NCBI RefSeq assembly: GCF_022829685.1
Contig: NZ_JAKSYE010000134.1
Span: forward strand, 1-64,000
Direction: 5' to 3'
Origin: Methylobacterium sp. E-045
GTDB lineage: Bacteria; Pseudomonadota; Alphaproteobacteria; Rhizobiales; Beijerinckiaceae
DNA length: 64,000 bases
Below, piece after piece: positions 51,638 to 61,700 of the stretch. The number at the start of each line of letters is the position of its first letter. Within the stretch, counting starts at the first letter, position 1. The notes under the pieces were generated by a model, which saw nothing but the letters and a program-made list of their open reading frames with translations, was not told the origin of the DNA and made no database searches. The position numbers and the translations under genes were made by a program.

Positions 51638-53161
51638 TCACGTCTCGTCGAGGGGAAGCCAGGCCCGCCCGTCGCGGGCGAGCAGGGCTTCCGCCCCCGC
51701 CGGTCCGTCGCTGCCCGCCGCATAGGTCTCCACCGGGGCATCCCTCCAGGCCTGGATGAGGGGATCGACGGCAGCCCAGCCCGCCTCGATGGCGTCGGCC
51801 CGCTGGAACAGGGTTGGGTCACCGACCATGCAGTCGTAGATCAGGGTCTCGTAGCCGACGCTCGGCGCCTCGGCGAAGAAATCGCCGAACCGCACGGAGG
51901 AGGTGACCGCGCCGAGGCGCATGTCCGGCCCCGGCCGCTTGGCGTTCCACTGGGTGCTCAGTCCCTGCTCCGGGTCGATATGCAGGCGCATGACGTTGGC
52001 CGCGAGGTCGGTTCCGGCGAACAGGCCGTGGCTCGGCGGCTTGAAATGCACGGCGATCTCGGTGAGGCGCCCCGCCAGGCGCTTGCCCGTGCGCAGATAG
52101 AACGGCACGCCGGTCCAGCGCGGGTTGTCGATGGTGAGCGTCAGGGCGGCATAGGTTTCGGTGCGGGAGTCCGGTGCCACGTCGGCCTCCTCGCGGTAGC
52201 CCCGCACGGCCTGGCCCTGCTCCTCGCCGGGCGCGTACTGGCCGCGCACCGCCCGGTCCGGCGTCGCCGGCCGCACGGCCTCGAGGACCCGCGCCTTCTC
52301 GTTGCGGATGTCCTCCGCCTCGAAGCTGCCGGGGGGCTCCATCGCCACCATGGACAGGAGCTGGAACAGGTGGTTCGGCACCATGTCGCGCAGCGCACCG
52401 GTGGGTTCGTAGAAGCGGCCACGCTGCTCCACGCCGATCGTCTCGGCGGCGGTGATCTGCACGTGGTCGATATGGCCGGCGTTCCAGATCGGCTCCAGCA
52501 TGGCGTTGGCGAAGCGCAGCGCCAGAATGCTCTGCACGGTCTCCTTTCCGAGGAAGTGATCGATGCGGAACACCTGCCCCTCGTCGGCCTGGGTCAGGAT
52601 GCGGGCGTTGAGGGCCCGCGCCGAGGCGAGGTCGGTGCCGAACGGCTTCTCGATGACCACGCGGCGGAAGGCGCCCTCCCCCTCCGTCAGCAGGCCGGCG
52701 GCGCCGAGCTGGTCCACCACCGTGCCGAAGAAGCGGGCGGAGACGGCGAGATAGAAGATCGCGTTGCCGCCGATGTCTTGGGCGAGCCGCCGATAGGTCT
52801 CCGCCGCCTCGAAATCCCCCTTGGTGAAGGTCAGGCGCTCACGGATGAAGCCCCAATGGCTGGGATCGATGGAGTCCGGGTGGAATTCCGAGGTCCGATC
52901 CCGGGTGAAGGACTGCATGGTCTGCGAGAGGTCGTCACGCCATTGCTCGCTCGTGCGGTCGTTATGGTCGATGCCGACGATTTTCAGCCCCTCCGCGAGG
53001 AGGCCGTCGGAGGCGAGATTGTAGAGGGCCGGCATCAGCAGGCGCTTCGTCAGGTCGCCGGCCGCCCCGAAGATGACGAGGGTACAGGCCGGCGCCGTCC
53101 TGACCTCGTCGTTGGCGCGGGGCTGCTTGCCGTCGTTCATGGGGGCATCTGGAAGGGTCAT
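51638..53161 (-). CDS. zwf: Glucose-6-phosphate 1-dehydrogenase
   Basis: 507 residues. NADP-binding GAAGDLTKRLL (~29-39), substrate motif FRIDHFLGKETVQ (~190-202), EKPFGTDLASA. It oxidises glucose-6-phosphate to 6-phosphogluconolactone with NADP+ in the pentose-phosphate/Entner-Doudoroff routes. Start at 53161 (MTLPDAPMNDG), 85 nt after the outer-membrane factor gene and in the same direction. Confidence 0.96.
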   Translation of the reverse strand: MTLPDAPMNDGKQPRANDEVRTAPACTLVIFGAAGDLTKRLLMPALYNLASDGLLAEGLKIVGIDHNDRTSEQWRDDLSQTMQSFTRDRTSEFHPDSIDPSHWGFIRERLTFTKGDFEAAETYRRLAQDIGGNAIFYLAVSARFFGTVVDQLGAAGLLTEGEGAFRRVVIEKPFGTDLASARALNARILTQADEGQVFRIDHFLGKETVQSILALRFANAMLEPIWNAGHIDHVQITAAETIGVEQRGRFYEPTGALRDMVPNHLFQLLSMVAMEPPGSFEAEDIRNEKARVLEAVRPATPDRAVRGQYAPGEEQGQAVRGYREEADVAPDSRTETYAALTLTIDNPRWTGVPFYLRTGKRLAGRLTEIAVHFKPPSHGLFAGTDLAANVMRLHIDPEQGLSTQWNAKRPGPDMRLGAVTSSVRFGDFFAEAPSVGYETLIYDCMVGDPTLFQRADAIEAGWAAVDPLIQAWRDAPVETYAAGSDGPAGAEALLARDGRAWLPLDET

Positions 53162-53246
53162 GGGACGGGCACTCCGGGCTTCATCGGCGACGCCGGTCAA
53201 ACCGCCCGTGGGCGGCCCCGTTCCGCCGCATGGTGCATGGCAGCGA

Positions 53247-54734
53247 TCACTCGTCCGTGCGGATGGCCTGTCCCCGGTCGATCGGCAGGCGGTCGCCCTT
53301 GAGTTCGTCGGGGGTCGGCAGGCTGCGCACGTCCCAGCCGCCGCCGAGCGCCCGGATGAGGGTCACCGCCGTGGTGAAGCGGTTGAGCCGTACCTGCAGC
53401 GAGGTCACCTCGTTGTTCAGTTCCAGCGCCTGGGCGGTGATGACCGTGGTGAAGTTCTGCGTGCCGGCGCGGTACTCGTTGAGGGTGATCTCCACCGCCC
53501 GGCGGGCGGAGGCCACGGCCTCCTCCTGCGCCGCCTGCTGGCGGGCCAGGATGCGCACGCCGGCAAGCCCGTTCTCCACCTCGGCGAAGGCGGTGAGCAC
53601 GGTCTGGCGGTAGGTCGCCACCGTGGCGTCGTAGGCGGCGCGGGCGATCTGCACGGCGGCGGTGCGGGCGCCGCCGTCGAGGAGCGTCTCGCTGCCGGCC
53701 GCAGCCACCGACCAGACCTGGTTGGCCGCCGAGAACACCCCGTTGCTGGTCAGGCCCGAGACGCCGCCGGAGCCAGACAGGACGAGGGTCGGGTAGAAGG
53801 CCGCCACGGCGACGCCGATCTGCTCGCTCTGGGACTGGACGCTGCGTTCCGCCTGGGCGATGTCCGGCCGCCGCTCCAGCAGGGCGGAGGGGATGCCCAC
53901 CGGAACCGCCGGCGGCGTCTTCGGCAGGCTCCCCTTCGGCAGGGACAGTTCGGAGGGCGGACGCCCGATCAGGGTCGCGATGGCGTGTTCGAAGGTGGCG
54001 CGCTGCAGGCCCACCGCGATGGCCTGGGCCTGGGTCGACTGCACCTGCGTCTGCGCCGTGATCACGTCGGACCGGGCCGCCACGCCGGCATTGTACTGGT
54101 TCTCGGTGATGGCGAGGCTCTTCTTGTAGGCCACCACCGTCTCGTCGAGCAGGCGCTGGAGCGAATCCTGGTAGCGCAGGCTGTAGTAGTTCGTGGCGAC
54201 CTCGGACTGGATCGCGAGGCGCACCGCCGCCAGGTCCGCAGCACTCGCCTGGGCGTTGGCCACCTCGCTCTCGATGTTGCGCCGGATGCGGCCGAACAGG
54301 TCGAGCTCCCAGGAAGCCTGGGCCTGGAGCGAGACCGAGGTGCGCTCGGTGCCGAGCGTCCGCGAGCGCGTGATCGTCGGCGCGCCGATGACCGTGGGGT
54401 AGAGCGCCGAGCGCGCCTGGGCGACGAGGCCGCGCGCCTGGTCGTAGGAGGCCAGGGAAACGCGCAGGTTCTGGTTGTCCACGTCGACGAGGCGGATCAG
54501 CCGGTCGAGGGCGGGGTCGCGGAACACGCGCCACCAGTCGCCGCGCTCGGCCCCGTCATTGGGCTGCACCGCGCGCCACCCCTTCCGCGTCACGACATGG
54601 GCCACGCTGTCCTCGCGCATCCCGCCCTGCTTGAACGCCAGCGGCGTCTCCACGGACGGTCGCGAGTAATCCGGCCCGACCATGCAGCCGGAGACGGTGG
54701 TGGCGAGGGCGAGGAGGGTAACGAGCGAGCGCAA
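53247..54734 (-). CDS. RND efflux outer-membrane factor (OprM/NodT family lipoprotein)
   Basis: About 495 residues from a TTG at 54734 with a strong GGAGAGGGAG ribosome site. This leaves a correct lipoprotein signal (LVTLLALATTVSGC). The open frame also begins at ATG 54854, overlapping the pump stop as ATGA; that would add a 40-residue Gly/Ser/Arg stretch before the signal, so I prefer the TTG. The mature part has the TolC-like repeats: WWRVFRDPALDRLIRLV, then long coiled-coil helices. It completes the tripartite pump across the outer membrane. Confidence 0.88.
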   Translation of the reverse strand: MRSLVTLLALATTVSGCMVGPDYSRPSVETPLAFKQGGMREDSVAHVVTRKGWRAVQPNDGAERGDWWRVFRDPALDRLIRLVDVDNQNLRVSLASYDQARGLVAQARSALYPTVIGAPTITRSRTLGTERTSVSLQAQASWELDLFGRIRRNIESEVANAQASAADLAAVRLAIQSEVATNYYSLRYQDSLQRLLDETVVAYKKSLAITENQYNAGVAARSDVITAQTQVQSTQAQAIAVGLQRATFEHAIATLIGRPPSELSLPKGSLPKTPPAVPVGIPSALLERRPDIAQAERSVQSQSEQIGVAVAAFYPTLVLSGSGGVSGLTSNGVFSAANQVWSVAAAGSETLLDGGARTAAVQIARAAYDATVATYRQTVLTAFAEVENGLAGVRILARQQAAQEEAVASARRAVEITLNEYRAGTQNFTTVITAQALELNNEVTSLQVRLNRFTTAVTLIRALGGGWDVRSLPTPDELKGDRLPIDRGQAIRTDE

Positions 54735-54850
54735 CGGGCTCCCTCTCCTGGAAGGAGGGGGACCTGCGCCGTCATTGAAACGCGGTGCGCCCCCGCTCGA
54801 AAGGGAAGCCACGAGCCCGCGCAGGCGGCCGTCCGTCAAACCGCCCACGC

Positions 54851-57800
54851 TCATTCGGCCGCGCCCGGAACCACGCCCAGGGCCGGGCGGCGCCGCCGGA
54901 GGCGGTCGAGATAGAGGTAGACGACGGGCGTGGTGTAGAGGGTCAGGATCTGGCTCACGATCAGGCCGCCGGCGATGGCGATGCCCAGGGGGCGGCGCAT
55001 TTCCGAGCCTTCGCCCCCGGCGAGGATGAGAGGCAGGGCGCCGAGCAGGGCCGCCAGCGTTGTCATCATGATCGGCCGGAAGCGCAAGAGGCAGGCCTCG
55101 AAGATCGCGTCCTTCGGCGCGGCCCCGCGCGTGCGCTCGGCGTCCAGTGCCACGTCGATCATCATGATCGCGTTCTTCTTGACGATGCCGATGAGGAGAA
55201 ACACCGCGATGAGGGCGATGATGGTGAATTCCGTCCCCGAGACGAGGAGCGCCAGCAGCGCGCCGATGCCGGCCGAGGGCAGGGTCGAGAGGATCGTCAC
55301 CGGGTGGACGAAGCTTTCGTAGAGGATCCCGAGGATGGTGTAGACCGCCAGCAGCGCCGCCAGGATCAGCAGCGGCTGGCGCGAGGACGAGGCCTGGAAG
55401 GTCTTGGCCGCGCCCGCGAACTCGCCGTGGATCGTCGCCGGCAGGCGCAGTTGCGCCTCGGCCTCCTCGATGGCGGCGGTGGCGTCCGACAGGCTCTTGC
55501 CCGGCGCCAGGTTGAACGAGATCGTGGTGGCCACGAACAGGCCCTGGTGGCTCACCTGCACGGGTGCGTTGCCGGTCTCCACGCGGGCGAAGGCCGAGAG
55601 CGGGATCATCGTCTCCTTGGCGCTCGAAACGGGGGCGCTGGACGAGGCGCCCGCCCCGCCGGCGATGGCGTTGGAGGCGGCGTTGCGGGCGGAATCCGCC
55701 GCGATGGTGGAGGCGGTGGTTCCCGTCGCCGCGGCCCCGGCCACGGTCCCGGCCACCGCGTTGGTGACGGCCGAGCCCCGCGCCTTGCCGCCCGAGGTCG
55801 AGACGAAGACGGTCTTCAACGTCTCCGGGCTCTGCAGGTAGCGCGGCGCGATCTCCATCACGACGTGGTACTGGTTGAGCGGGTTGAAGATCGTCGAGAC
55901 CTGCCGCTGGCCGAAGGCGTCGTAGAGGGTGTTGTCGATCTTGTCCGGCGTGATGCCGTAGCGGTAGGCCGTGGCCCGGTCGATGACGAGGCGGCTCTCG
56001 AGCCCGCCCTCCTGCTGGTCGGAGGTGACGTCGGAGAAGACCGGGTTCTTCTGCAGCGCCTCCACGAGCCGGGGGGCCGCCGCGTAGAGCTCGTCCGCCG
56101 TGTCGCCCTGGAGGGTGTACTGGTACTGGGCGAAGCTCTGGCGCCCGCCCATGCGCAGGTCCTGGCGCGGGAACAGGAACAGCCGGGCGCCGGCCACCTG
56201 CGCGAGCTTGGGGCGCAGGCGGGTCATCACCTCGGTGATCGAGGCCCGCTCGCCCCGCGGCTTCAGGCCGACGAAGACGTTGGCCGAGTTGGTGGCGCGC
56301 CCGCCCGTGAAGCCGACGACGCTGTCCACCGCCGGGTCGGCCTGCACGATGGCGGTGGCCTGTTCCAGCTTCTGCTTCATCGCCTGGAACGAGATGCGCT
56401 GGTCGGCCTGGATGCCGCCCATCATCTGCCCGGTATCCTGCTCGGGGAAGAAGCCCTTGGGGACGATGATGTAGAGGTAGACGTTGAGCCCGATCGTCGC
56501 GAACAGCGTGGCGAGGACGAGGCGGCGATGGTTCAGCGCCATCCTGAGGGTGCGCTCGTAGGCCCGGAGCGTGACGTCGAAGCCCCCCTCCAGGGCGCGG
56601 ATGATGAGGTTCGGGCGCGTCTCCCCGACATGTCCGTGCCCCCCGCCTTCATGCCCGCCGCCTCCATGCCCGCCGCCTCCATGCCCGCCTTCGCGTTTCA
56701 GCAGCAGGGCGCACATCATCGGCGTGGTGGTGAGCGAGAGCACCAGGGAGATCAGGATCGCCAGGGACAGGGTGACGGCGAATTCCTCGAACAGCCGCCC
56801 GACGATCCCCCCCATCAGCAGGATCGGGATGAACACCGCGATCAGCGACAGGCTCATGGAGATGACGGTGAAGCCGACCTCCCTCGCCCCGATGAGGGCG
56901 GCCTCCAGCCGCGGCTTGCCGAGCTCCACATGGCGCTGGATGTTCTCCAGGACGACGATGGCGTCGTCGACCACGAAGCCGGTGGCGATGATGAGGGCCA
57001 TCAGCGACAGGATGTCGAGGCTGTAGTCGAGGAGGTACATGGCCGAGAAGGTGCCGATGATCGAGATCGGCACGGCCACCGCCGGGATCAGGGTCGCCCG
57101 CCACGAGCGCAGGAAGGCGAACACCACCCCGATGACGAGGGCGACGGCGATGACCAGGGTCTCCTCGGTCTCGGCGAGGGAGGCGCGGATGGTGGCGCTG
57201 CGGTCCCCGGTGACGGTGAGGTCGATGTCGCCGGGCAGCGCGGCCCTCACCTGCGGCAGCGCCGCCTCCACCGCCTTAATCGTATCGACCACGTTGGAGC
57301 CGGGCTGCTTGTAGATGAACAGGATCACGCCCGGCCGGCCGTTGACGAGGCCGAGGTTGCGCTTGTCCTCCACCGAATCCTCGACCTTGCCCACATCGGT
57401 GAGGCGCACCCCCGCCCCGTTGCGGTAGGCCACGATGATGTCGCGGTAATCCGCCGCCACCCGGCCCTGGTCGTTGGCGTAGAGCTGATAGTGCCGGGTG
57501 TCGGTCTCGATCGCGCCTTTGGGCGAATTGGCATTGGCCGAGGCCAGGGCCGCGCGCACCCCTTCGAGGCCGATCCCGTAATGGTAGAGGGCGGTGGGAT
57601 CGAGCTCGACCCGCACCGCCGGCAGGGACGAGCCGCCGATATCGACGTTGCCGACACCGGGCAGCTGGGACATCTTCTGCTGCACCACCGTGGCGGCGGA
57701 ATCGTAGAGCTGGCCCGGCGACAGGGTGTTCGAGGTGAGCCCGAGGATCAGGATCGGCGCGTCGGCCGGGTTGAACTTGCGGTAGGTGGGGTTCGAGCGC

Positions 57801-58168
57801 AGGGCCGTGGGCAGGTCGGCCCGCGCGGCGTTGATCGCCGCCTGGACGTCGCGGGCGGCCCCGTCGATGTCGCGGTTGAGGTTGAACATCAGGACGATCC
57901 GCACCGTCCCGACGGAACTGGTGGAGGTCATCTCGCCCACGTCGGCGATGATGCCGAGGCGCCGCTCGAGCGGCGCCGCCACCGTCGTCGCCATGGTCTC
58001 GGGGGACGCCCCGGCCATCTGCGCCTGGACCAGGATGACGGGGAAATCGACCTGGGGCAGCGGCGCCACCGGCAGCTTGAAGAACGCGAAGATCCCCGCC
58101 AGCAGCACCCCGATGGTGAGCAGTATCGTGGCGACCGGCCGCCGGATGAACGGTTCGGAGACGTTCAT
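54851..58168 (-). CDS. RND multidrug efflux pump subunit, MdtC-like
   Basis: 1105 residues, HAE1 RND family with 12 helices and two large periplasmic loops: FIRRPVATILLTIGVLLAG, GFVVDDAIVVLENIQRH (helix 4, conserved Asp), GKPRLEAALIGAREVGFTVISM. Two insertions are unusual: a Gly/His-rich cytoplasmic run at ~493-514 (GGHGGGGHGGGGHEGG), and an Ala/Thr/Ser-rich stretch at ~790-853. It is the second pump of an MdtABC-like system, and starts as ATGA overlapping the preceding DUF559 gene. Confidence 0.92.
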   Translation of the reverse strand: MNVSEPFIRRPVATILLTIGVLLAGIFAFFKLPVAPLPQVDFPVILVQAQMAGASPETMATTVAAPLERRLGIIADVGEMTSTSSVGTVRIVLMFNLNRDIDGAARDVQAAINAARADLPTALRSNPTYRKFNPADAPILILGLTSNTLSPGQLYDSAATVVQQKMSQLPGVGNVDIGGSSLPAVRVELDPTALYHYGIGLEGVRAALASANANSPKGAIETDTRHYQLYANDQGRVAADYRDIIVAYRNGAGVRLTDVGKVEDSVEDKRNLGLVNGRPGVILFIYKQPGSNVVDTIKAVEAALPQVRAALPGDIDLTVTGDRSATIRASLAETEETLVIAVALVIGVVFAFLRSWRATLIPAVAVPISIIGTFSAMYLLDYSLDILSLMALIIATGFVVDDAIVVLENIQRHVELGKPRLEAALIGAREVGFTVISMSLSLIAVFIPILLMGGIVGRLFEEFAVTLSLAILISLVLSLTTTPMMCALLLKREGGHGGGGHGGGGHEGGGHGHVGETRPNLIIRALEGGFDVTLRAYERTLRMALNHRRLVLATLFATIGLNVYLYIIVPKGFFPEQDTGQMMGGIQADQRISFQAMKQKLEQATAIVQADPAVDSVVGFTGGRATNSANVFVGLKPRGERASITEVMTRLRPKLAQVAGARLFLFPRQDLRMGGRQSFAQYQYTLQGDTADELYAAAPRLVEALQKNPVFSDVTSDQQEGGLESRLVIDRATAYRYGITPDKIDNTLYDAFGQRQVSTIFNPLNQYHVVMEIAPRYLQSPETLKTVFVSTSGGKARGSAVTNAVAGTVAGAAATGTTASTIAADSARNAASNAIAGGAGASSSAPVSSAKETMIPLSAFARVETGNAPVQVSHQGLFVATTISFNLAPGKSLSDATAAIEEAEAQLRLPATIHGEFAGAAKTFQASSSRQPLLILAALLAVYTILGILYESFVHPVTILSTLPSAGIGALLALLVSGTEFTIIALIAVFLLIGIVKKNAIMMIDVALDAERTRGAAPKDAIFEACLLRFRPIMMTTLAALLGALPLILAGGEGSEMRRPLGIAIAGGLIVSQILTLYTTPVVYLYLDRLRRRRPALGVVPGAAE

Positions 58169-58761
58169 GGGCGGGGGGCCGGGCGGGGGCGCCTGCCCCC
58201 TCCCCCCTCTGCGGGGGAGGGTGGCCCGGCCGTCAGGCCGGGTCGGGAGAGGGGAGCGACGCGGCCGGACGTGGAGCGAGCCAGCCGCGCCTCGACGGTC
58301 GCGCCGACCGTGTCGAGGACCGAAACGAGATCGCTGAGGACACGGTCATTCGGAAAGCGCAGAACCTCGAACCCCTGCTCCCGCAGCCAGGCATCGCGCG
58401 CGGCATCGCGATCACGGCGCGCGGTCTCCTCATGCGGGGCTCCGTCGAGTTCGACGATCAGACGGGCGGACGCGCAGAGGAAATCGGCGATGTAGGGCGG
58501 CAGGGGAACCTGGCGTCTGAACGTGAGCCCGCGGAAGCGGCCACCGCGCACCTGCTGCCAGATCGCATCCTCGGCGAGGGTACGGAGCCGCCGTTGCTCG
58601 CGGGCGAACGCGCGCAGTTGTGGAGTGGGTCTGACGAGGATCCGCCCATCGTCAATCTGCGCGTCCGATCCGGAGACCGGGCTCCCCTCTCCCGACCCCC
58701 TTCGGGGGCCACCCTCCCCCGCAGAGGGGGGAGGGAGGGCAGCGGCACGATTCCGGCTCAC
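58165..58761 (-). CDS. DUF559 (Vsr-like endonuclease-fold) protein inserted in the RND operon
   Basis: About 198 residues from a GTG at 58761 that overlaps the pump stop (GTGA); its stop overlaps the next pump start (ATGA). The core ~40-165 is a DUF559/very-short-patch-repair-like fold, with PTPQLRAFAREQRRLRTLAEDAIWQQVRGGRF, ADFLCASARLIVELDGAPH and ...DRDAARDAWLREQGFEVLRF (Asp/Glu/His positions of the Vsr-like site). Both ends of the frame are translations of inverted REP palindromes (LPPPSAGEGGP, then GPPSPAEGGG). DUF559 proteins are suspected DNA endonucleases; biochemical role unknown. Confidence 0.8.
   Translation of the reverse strand: MSRNRAAALPPPSAGEGGPRRGSGEGSPVSGSDAQIDDGRILVRPTPQLRAFAREQRRLRTLAEDAIWQQVRGGRFRGLTFRRQVPLPPYIADFLCASARLIVELDGAPHEETARRDRDAARDAWLREQGFEVLRFPNDRVLSDLVSVLDTVGATVEARLARSTSGRVAPLSRPGLTAGPPSPAEGGGGRRPRPAPRP
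58196..58257. repeat. REP-like palindromic unit, left flank of DUF559
   Basis: Nested stems CCCCTCTGCGGGGGAGGG and GGCCCGGCCGTCAGGCCGGGTC, then GGGAGAGGGGAGC. It is the reverse complement of the unit at 58681-58737 except for the inner loop (CCTGACGG vs CCTTCGGG). Confidence 0.8.
58681..58737. repeat. REP-like palindromic unit, right flank of DUF559
   Basis: GCTCCCCTCTCCCGACCC, then CCTTCGGGGG and CCACCCTCCCCCGCAGAGGG. Inverted copy of the unit at 58196-58257. Together they bracket the 423-bp DUF559 core. Confidence 0.8.
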
Positions 58762-61700
58762 GGCGTCGCCTCCACCGTCTTCGCCCCGCCGCCGCGCTTG
58801 AACCGCCGCTCCAGGCGGTCGAAGGCGAGGTAGATCACCGGGGTGGTGAACAGGGTCAGGACCTGGGAGACGATGAGGCCGCCGGCGATGACGATGCCGA
58901 GGGGCTGGCGCAGTTCCGAGCCGACGCCGGTGCCGAGGATGAGGGGCAACGCCGCGAACAGGGCGGCCAGCGTCGTCATCAGGATCGGGCGGAAGCGCAG
59001 GAGGCAGGCCTCGTAGATCGCGTCGCGCGGGGCCATCCCCTCCTCGCGCTCGGCCTGAAGGGCGAAGTCGATCATCATGATCGCGTTCTTCTTCACGATG
59101 CCGATGAGGAGCACGATGCCGATGACGCCGATGATGTCCAGCGGCAGCCCGTAGAGCATCAGGCCGACGAGGGCGCCGATCCCCGCCGAGGGCAGGGTCG
59201 AGAGGATCGTGATCGGGTGGACGAAGCTCTCGTAGAGCACGCCGAGCACGATGTAGACGGTGACGATGGCCGCGATCACCAGGAAGAGCTGGTTCGAGAG
59301 CGCCGATTGGAAGGCGAAGACCGAGCCCTGCGGCACCACGCGGAAGCTCGGCGGCAGGTCGATCTCCCTGCGCGCCGCCTCGATCGTCTTCACCGCATCG
59401 CCCAGCGCCACCCCCTCGGCGAGGTTGAACGACACGGTGGTGGCCGGGAACTGGCCGAGATGGCTGATGAGGAGCGGCGCCCGGCGTTCGCTGATCCGCG
59501 CCACCGCCGAGAGCGGCACCTGTCCCGAGGCCGCCGTGGAGGAGGGCAGGAAGATGCCGTTGAGGCTGTCGAGGGTCTTGTGCAGGTCGGGATCGGCCTC
59601 GAGGATCACCCGGTACTGGTTCGACTGGGTGAAGATCGTCGAGACGATGCGCTGGCCGAAGGCGTCGTAGAGGGCGTTGTCCACGGTGGCGGGGGTGATG
59701 CCGTAGCGGCCGGCGGTGGGCCGGTCGATGGTGACGTAGGCCGCCAGCCCGTTGCCCTGGAGGTCGCTGGCCACGTCCGACAGGAGGGGCGAGCGCTGCA
59801 GCGCCTGGACGAAGCGCGGCACCCAGGTCTCGAACTCGGAGAGGTTCGGGTTCTCCAGGATCACCTGGTACTGCGTCGCGCTCACCGCCGTGTCGATGGT
59901 GAGGTCCTGCACCGGCTGCATGTAGAGCCGGATGCCGGCGACCCCGCGGGAGGCCTCCTTGAGGCGGCGGATGATGGCGCCGGCATCGCTGGTGCGGCCC
60001 TCGTGCGGCTTCAGGTTGATGAGGAAGCGGCCGGAATTGAGCGTCACGTTCTGACCGTCGACGCCGATGAACGAGGACAGGCTCGCGACATCCGGGTCCT
60101 GCAGGACGATGCGGGCGATCTGCTGCTGGCGGTCCGCCATCTCGGCATAGGAGACGGTCTGGTCGGCCTGGGTCACGCCCTGGATCACGCCCGTGTCCTG
60201 GACCGGGAAGAACCCCTTGGGGATGACCACGAACAGGTAGGCGGTGAGCGCGATGGTGGCGAGGGTGACGACGAGGGTCAGGCCCTGGTGGTTGAGGACG
60301 ATGCGCAGCATCCGGCCGTAGCCGGAGATCACCCCGTCCATGGCCCGCCGGCCGGCCCGCGCGATCAATCCTTCGCGGCGCTTGGCCTCCGGCGCATGCT
60401 TGAGCAGGCGGGCGCACAGCATCGGCACCAGGGTCAGCGACACCACCGCCGAGATCACGATGGTGGCGGCCAGCGTGATGGCGAATTCGTGGAACAGGCG
60501 CCCCACCACGTCGCCCATGAACAGGAGCGGGATCAGCACCGCGATGAGCGAGACCGTGAGGGAGATGATGGTGAAGCCGATCTCGCGGCTGCCTTTCAGG
60601 GCCGCCTCCATCGGCGAATCGCCCTCCTCCACGTGGCGGGCGATGTTCTCGATGACCACGATGGCATCGTCGACGACGAAGCCGGTGGCGATGGTCAGCG
60701 CCATCAGCGACAGGTTGTCGAGGGAGAAGCCGTAGAGGTCCATGATCGAGAGCGCGCCGATCAGCGAGAGCGGCACCGACAGGCTCGGGATCAGGGTGGC
60801 GGACAGGCTGCGCAGAAACAGGAAGATCACCAGCACCACGAGGCCGATGGCCAGCGCCAGCTCCACCTGCACGTCGTGCACCGAGGCGCGGATGGTGGTG
60901 GTGCGGTCGGTGAGCGGCGTCACCGTGACGGCGGCGGGCAGCGTCCCCTGCAGCTGGGGCAGCAGCGCCTTGATCTTGTCCACCGTGGCGATGACGTTGG
61001 CGCCGGGCTGGCGCTGGATGTTGAGGATGACGGCGGGCGTCTCGTCCATCCAGGCGCCGAGCTTGGTGTTCTCCGGGCCGTTGACCACGTCGGCGACATC
61101 CGAGAGCCGCACCGCCGAGCCGTTCTTGTAGGCGATGATCGCCTGCTCATAGGCCTTCGGGTCGCGGATCTGGTCGTTGGCGTTGATGGCGTAGGATTGG
61201 GTCGGCCCGTCGATCGTGCCCTTGGGCGTGTTGACGTTGAGGTTGGTGATGGTGGTGCGCAGGTCGTCGATGTTGAGGCCGTAGGCGGCCAGCGCCCGCG
61301 CATTGAAGCGCACGCGCACGGCGGGGCGCTGGCCGCCGCCCATGCTGACGAGGCCGACGCCGGAGACCTGGCTGATCTTCTGGGCGAGCCGGGTCTCGGC
61401 GAGATTGCGCACCTCGGTGAGCGGCATCGTCGTCGAGGTCAGGGCCAGCGTCAGGATCGGCGCGTCGGCCGGGTTGACCTTGGCGTAGACCGGCGGCGCA
61501 GGCAGGTCGGAGGGCAGCAGGTTGCCCGCCGCGTTGATCGCCGCCTGGACCTGCTGCTCGGCGATGTCGAGGCCGAGATCGAGGCTGAACTGCAGGGTGA
61601 TGACCGAGGCGCCCGCCGAGCTCTGCGAGGTCATCTGGTTGAGGTTGGCGAGCTGGCCGAACTGCCGCTCCAGGGGCGCCGTCACCGCCGAGGTCATCAC

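Noticed and set aside
54785..58495. Plus-strand open frame of ~1236 codons opposite the MdtC-like pump
   Set aside because: Third-position GC bias makes long antisense frames; it has no signal, domain or sensible start, while the minus strand encodes a full RND pump.
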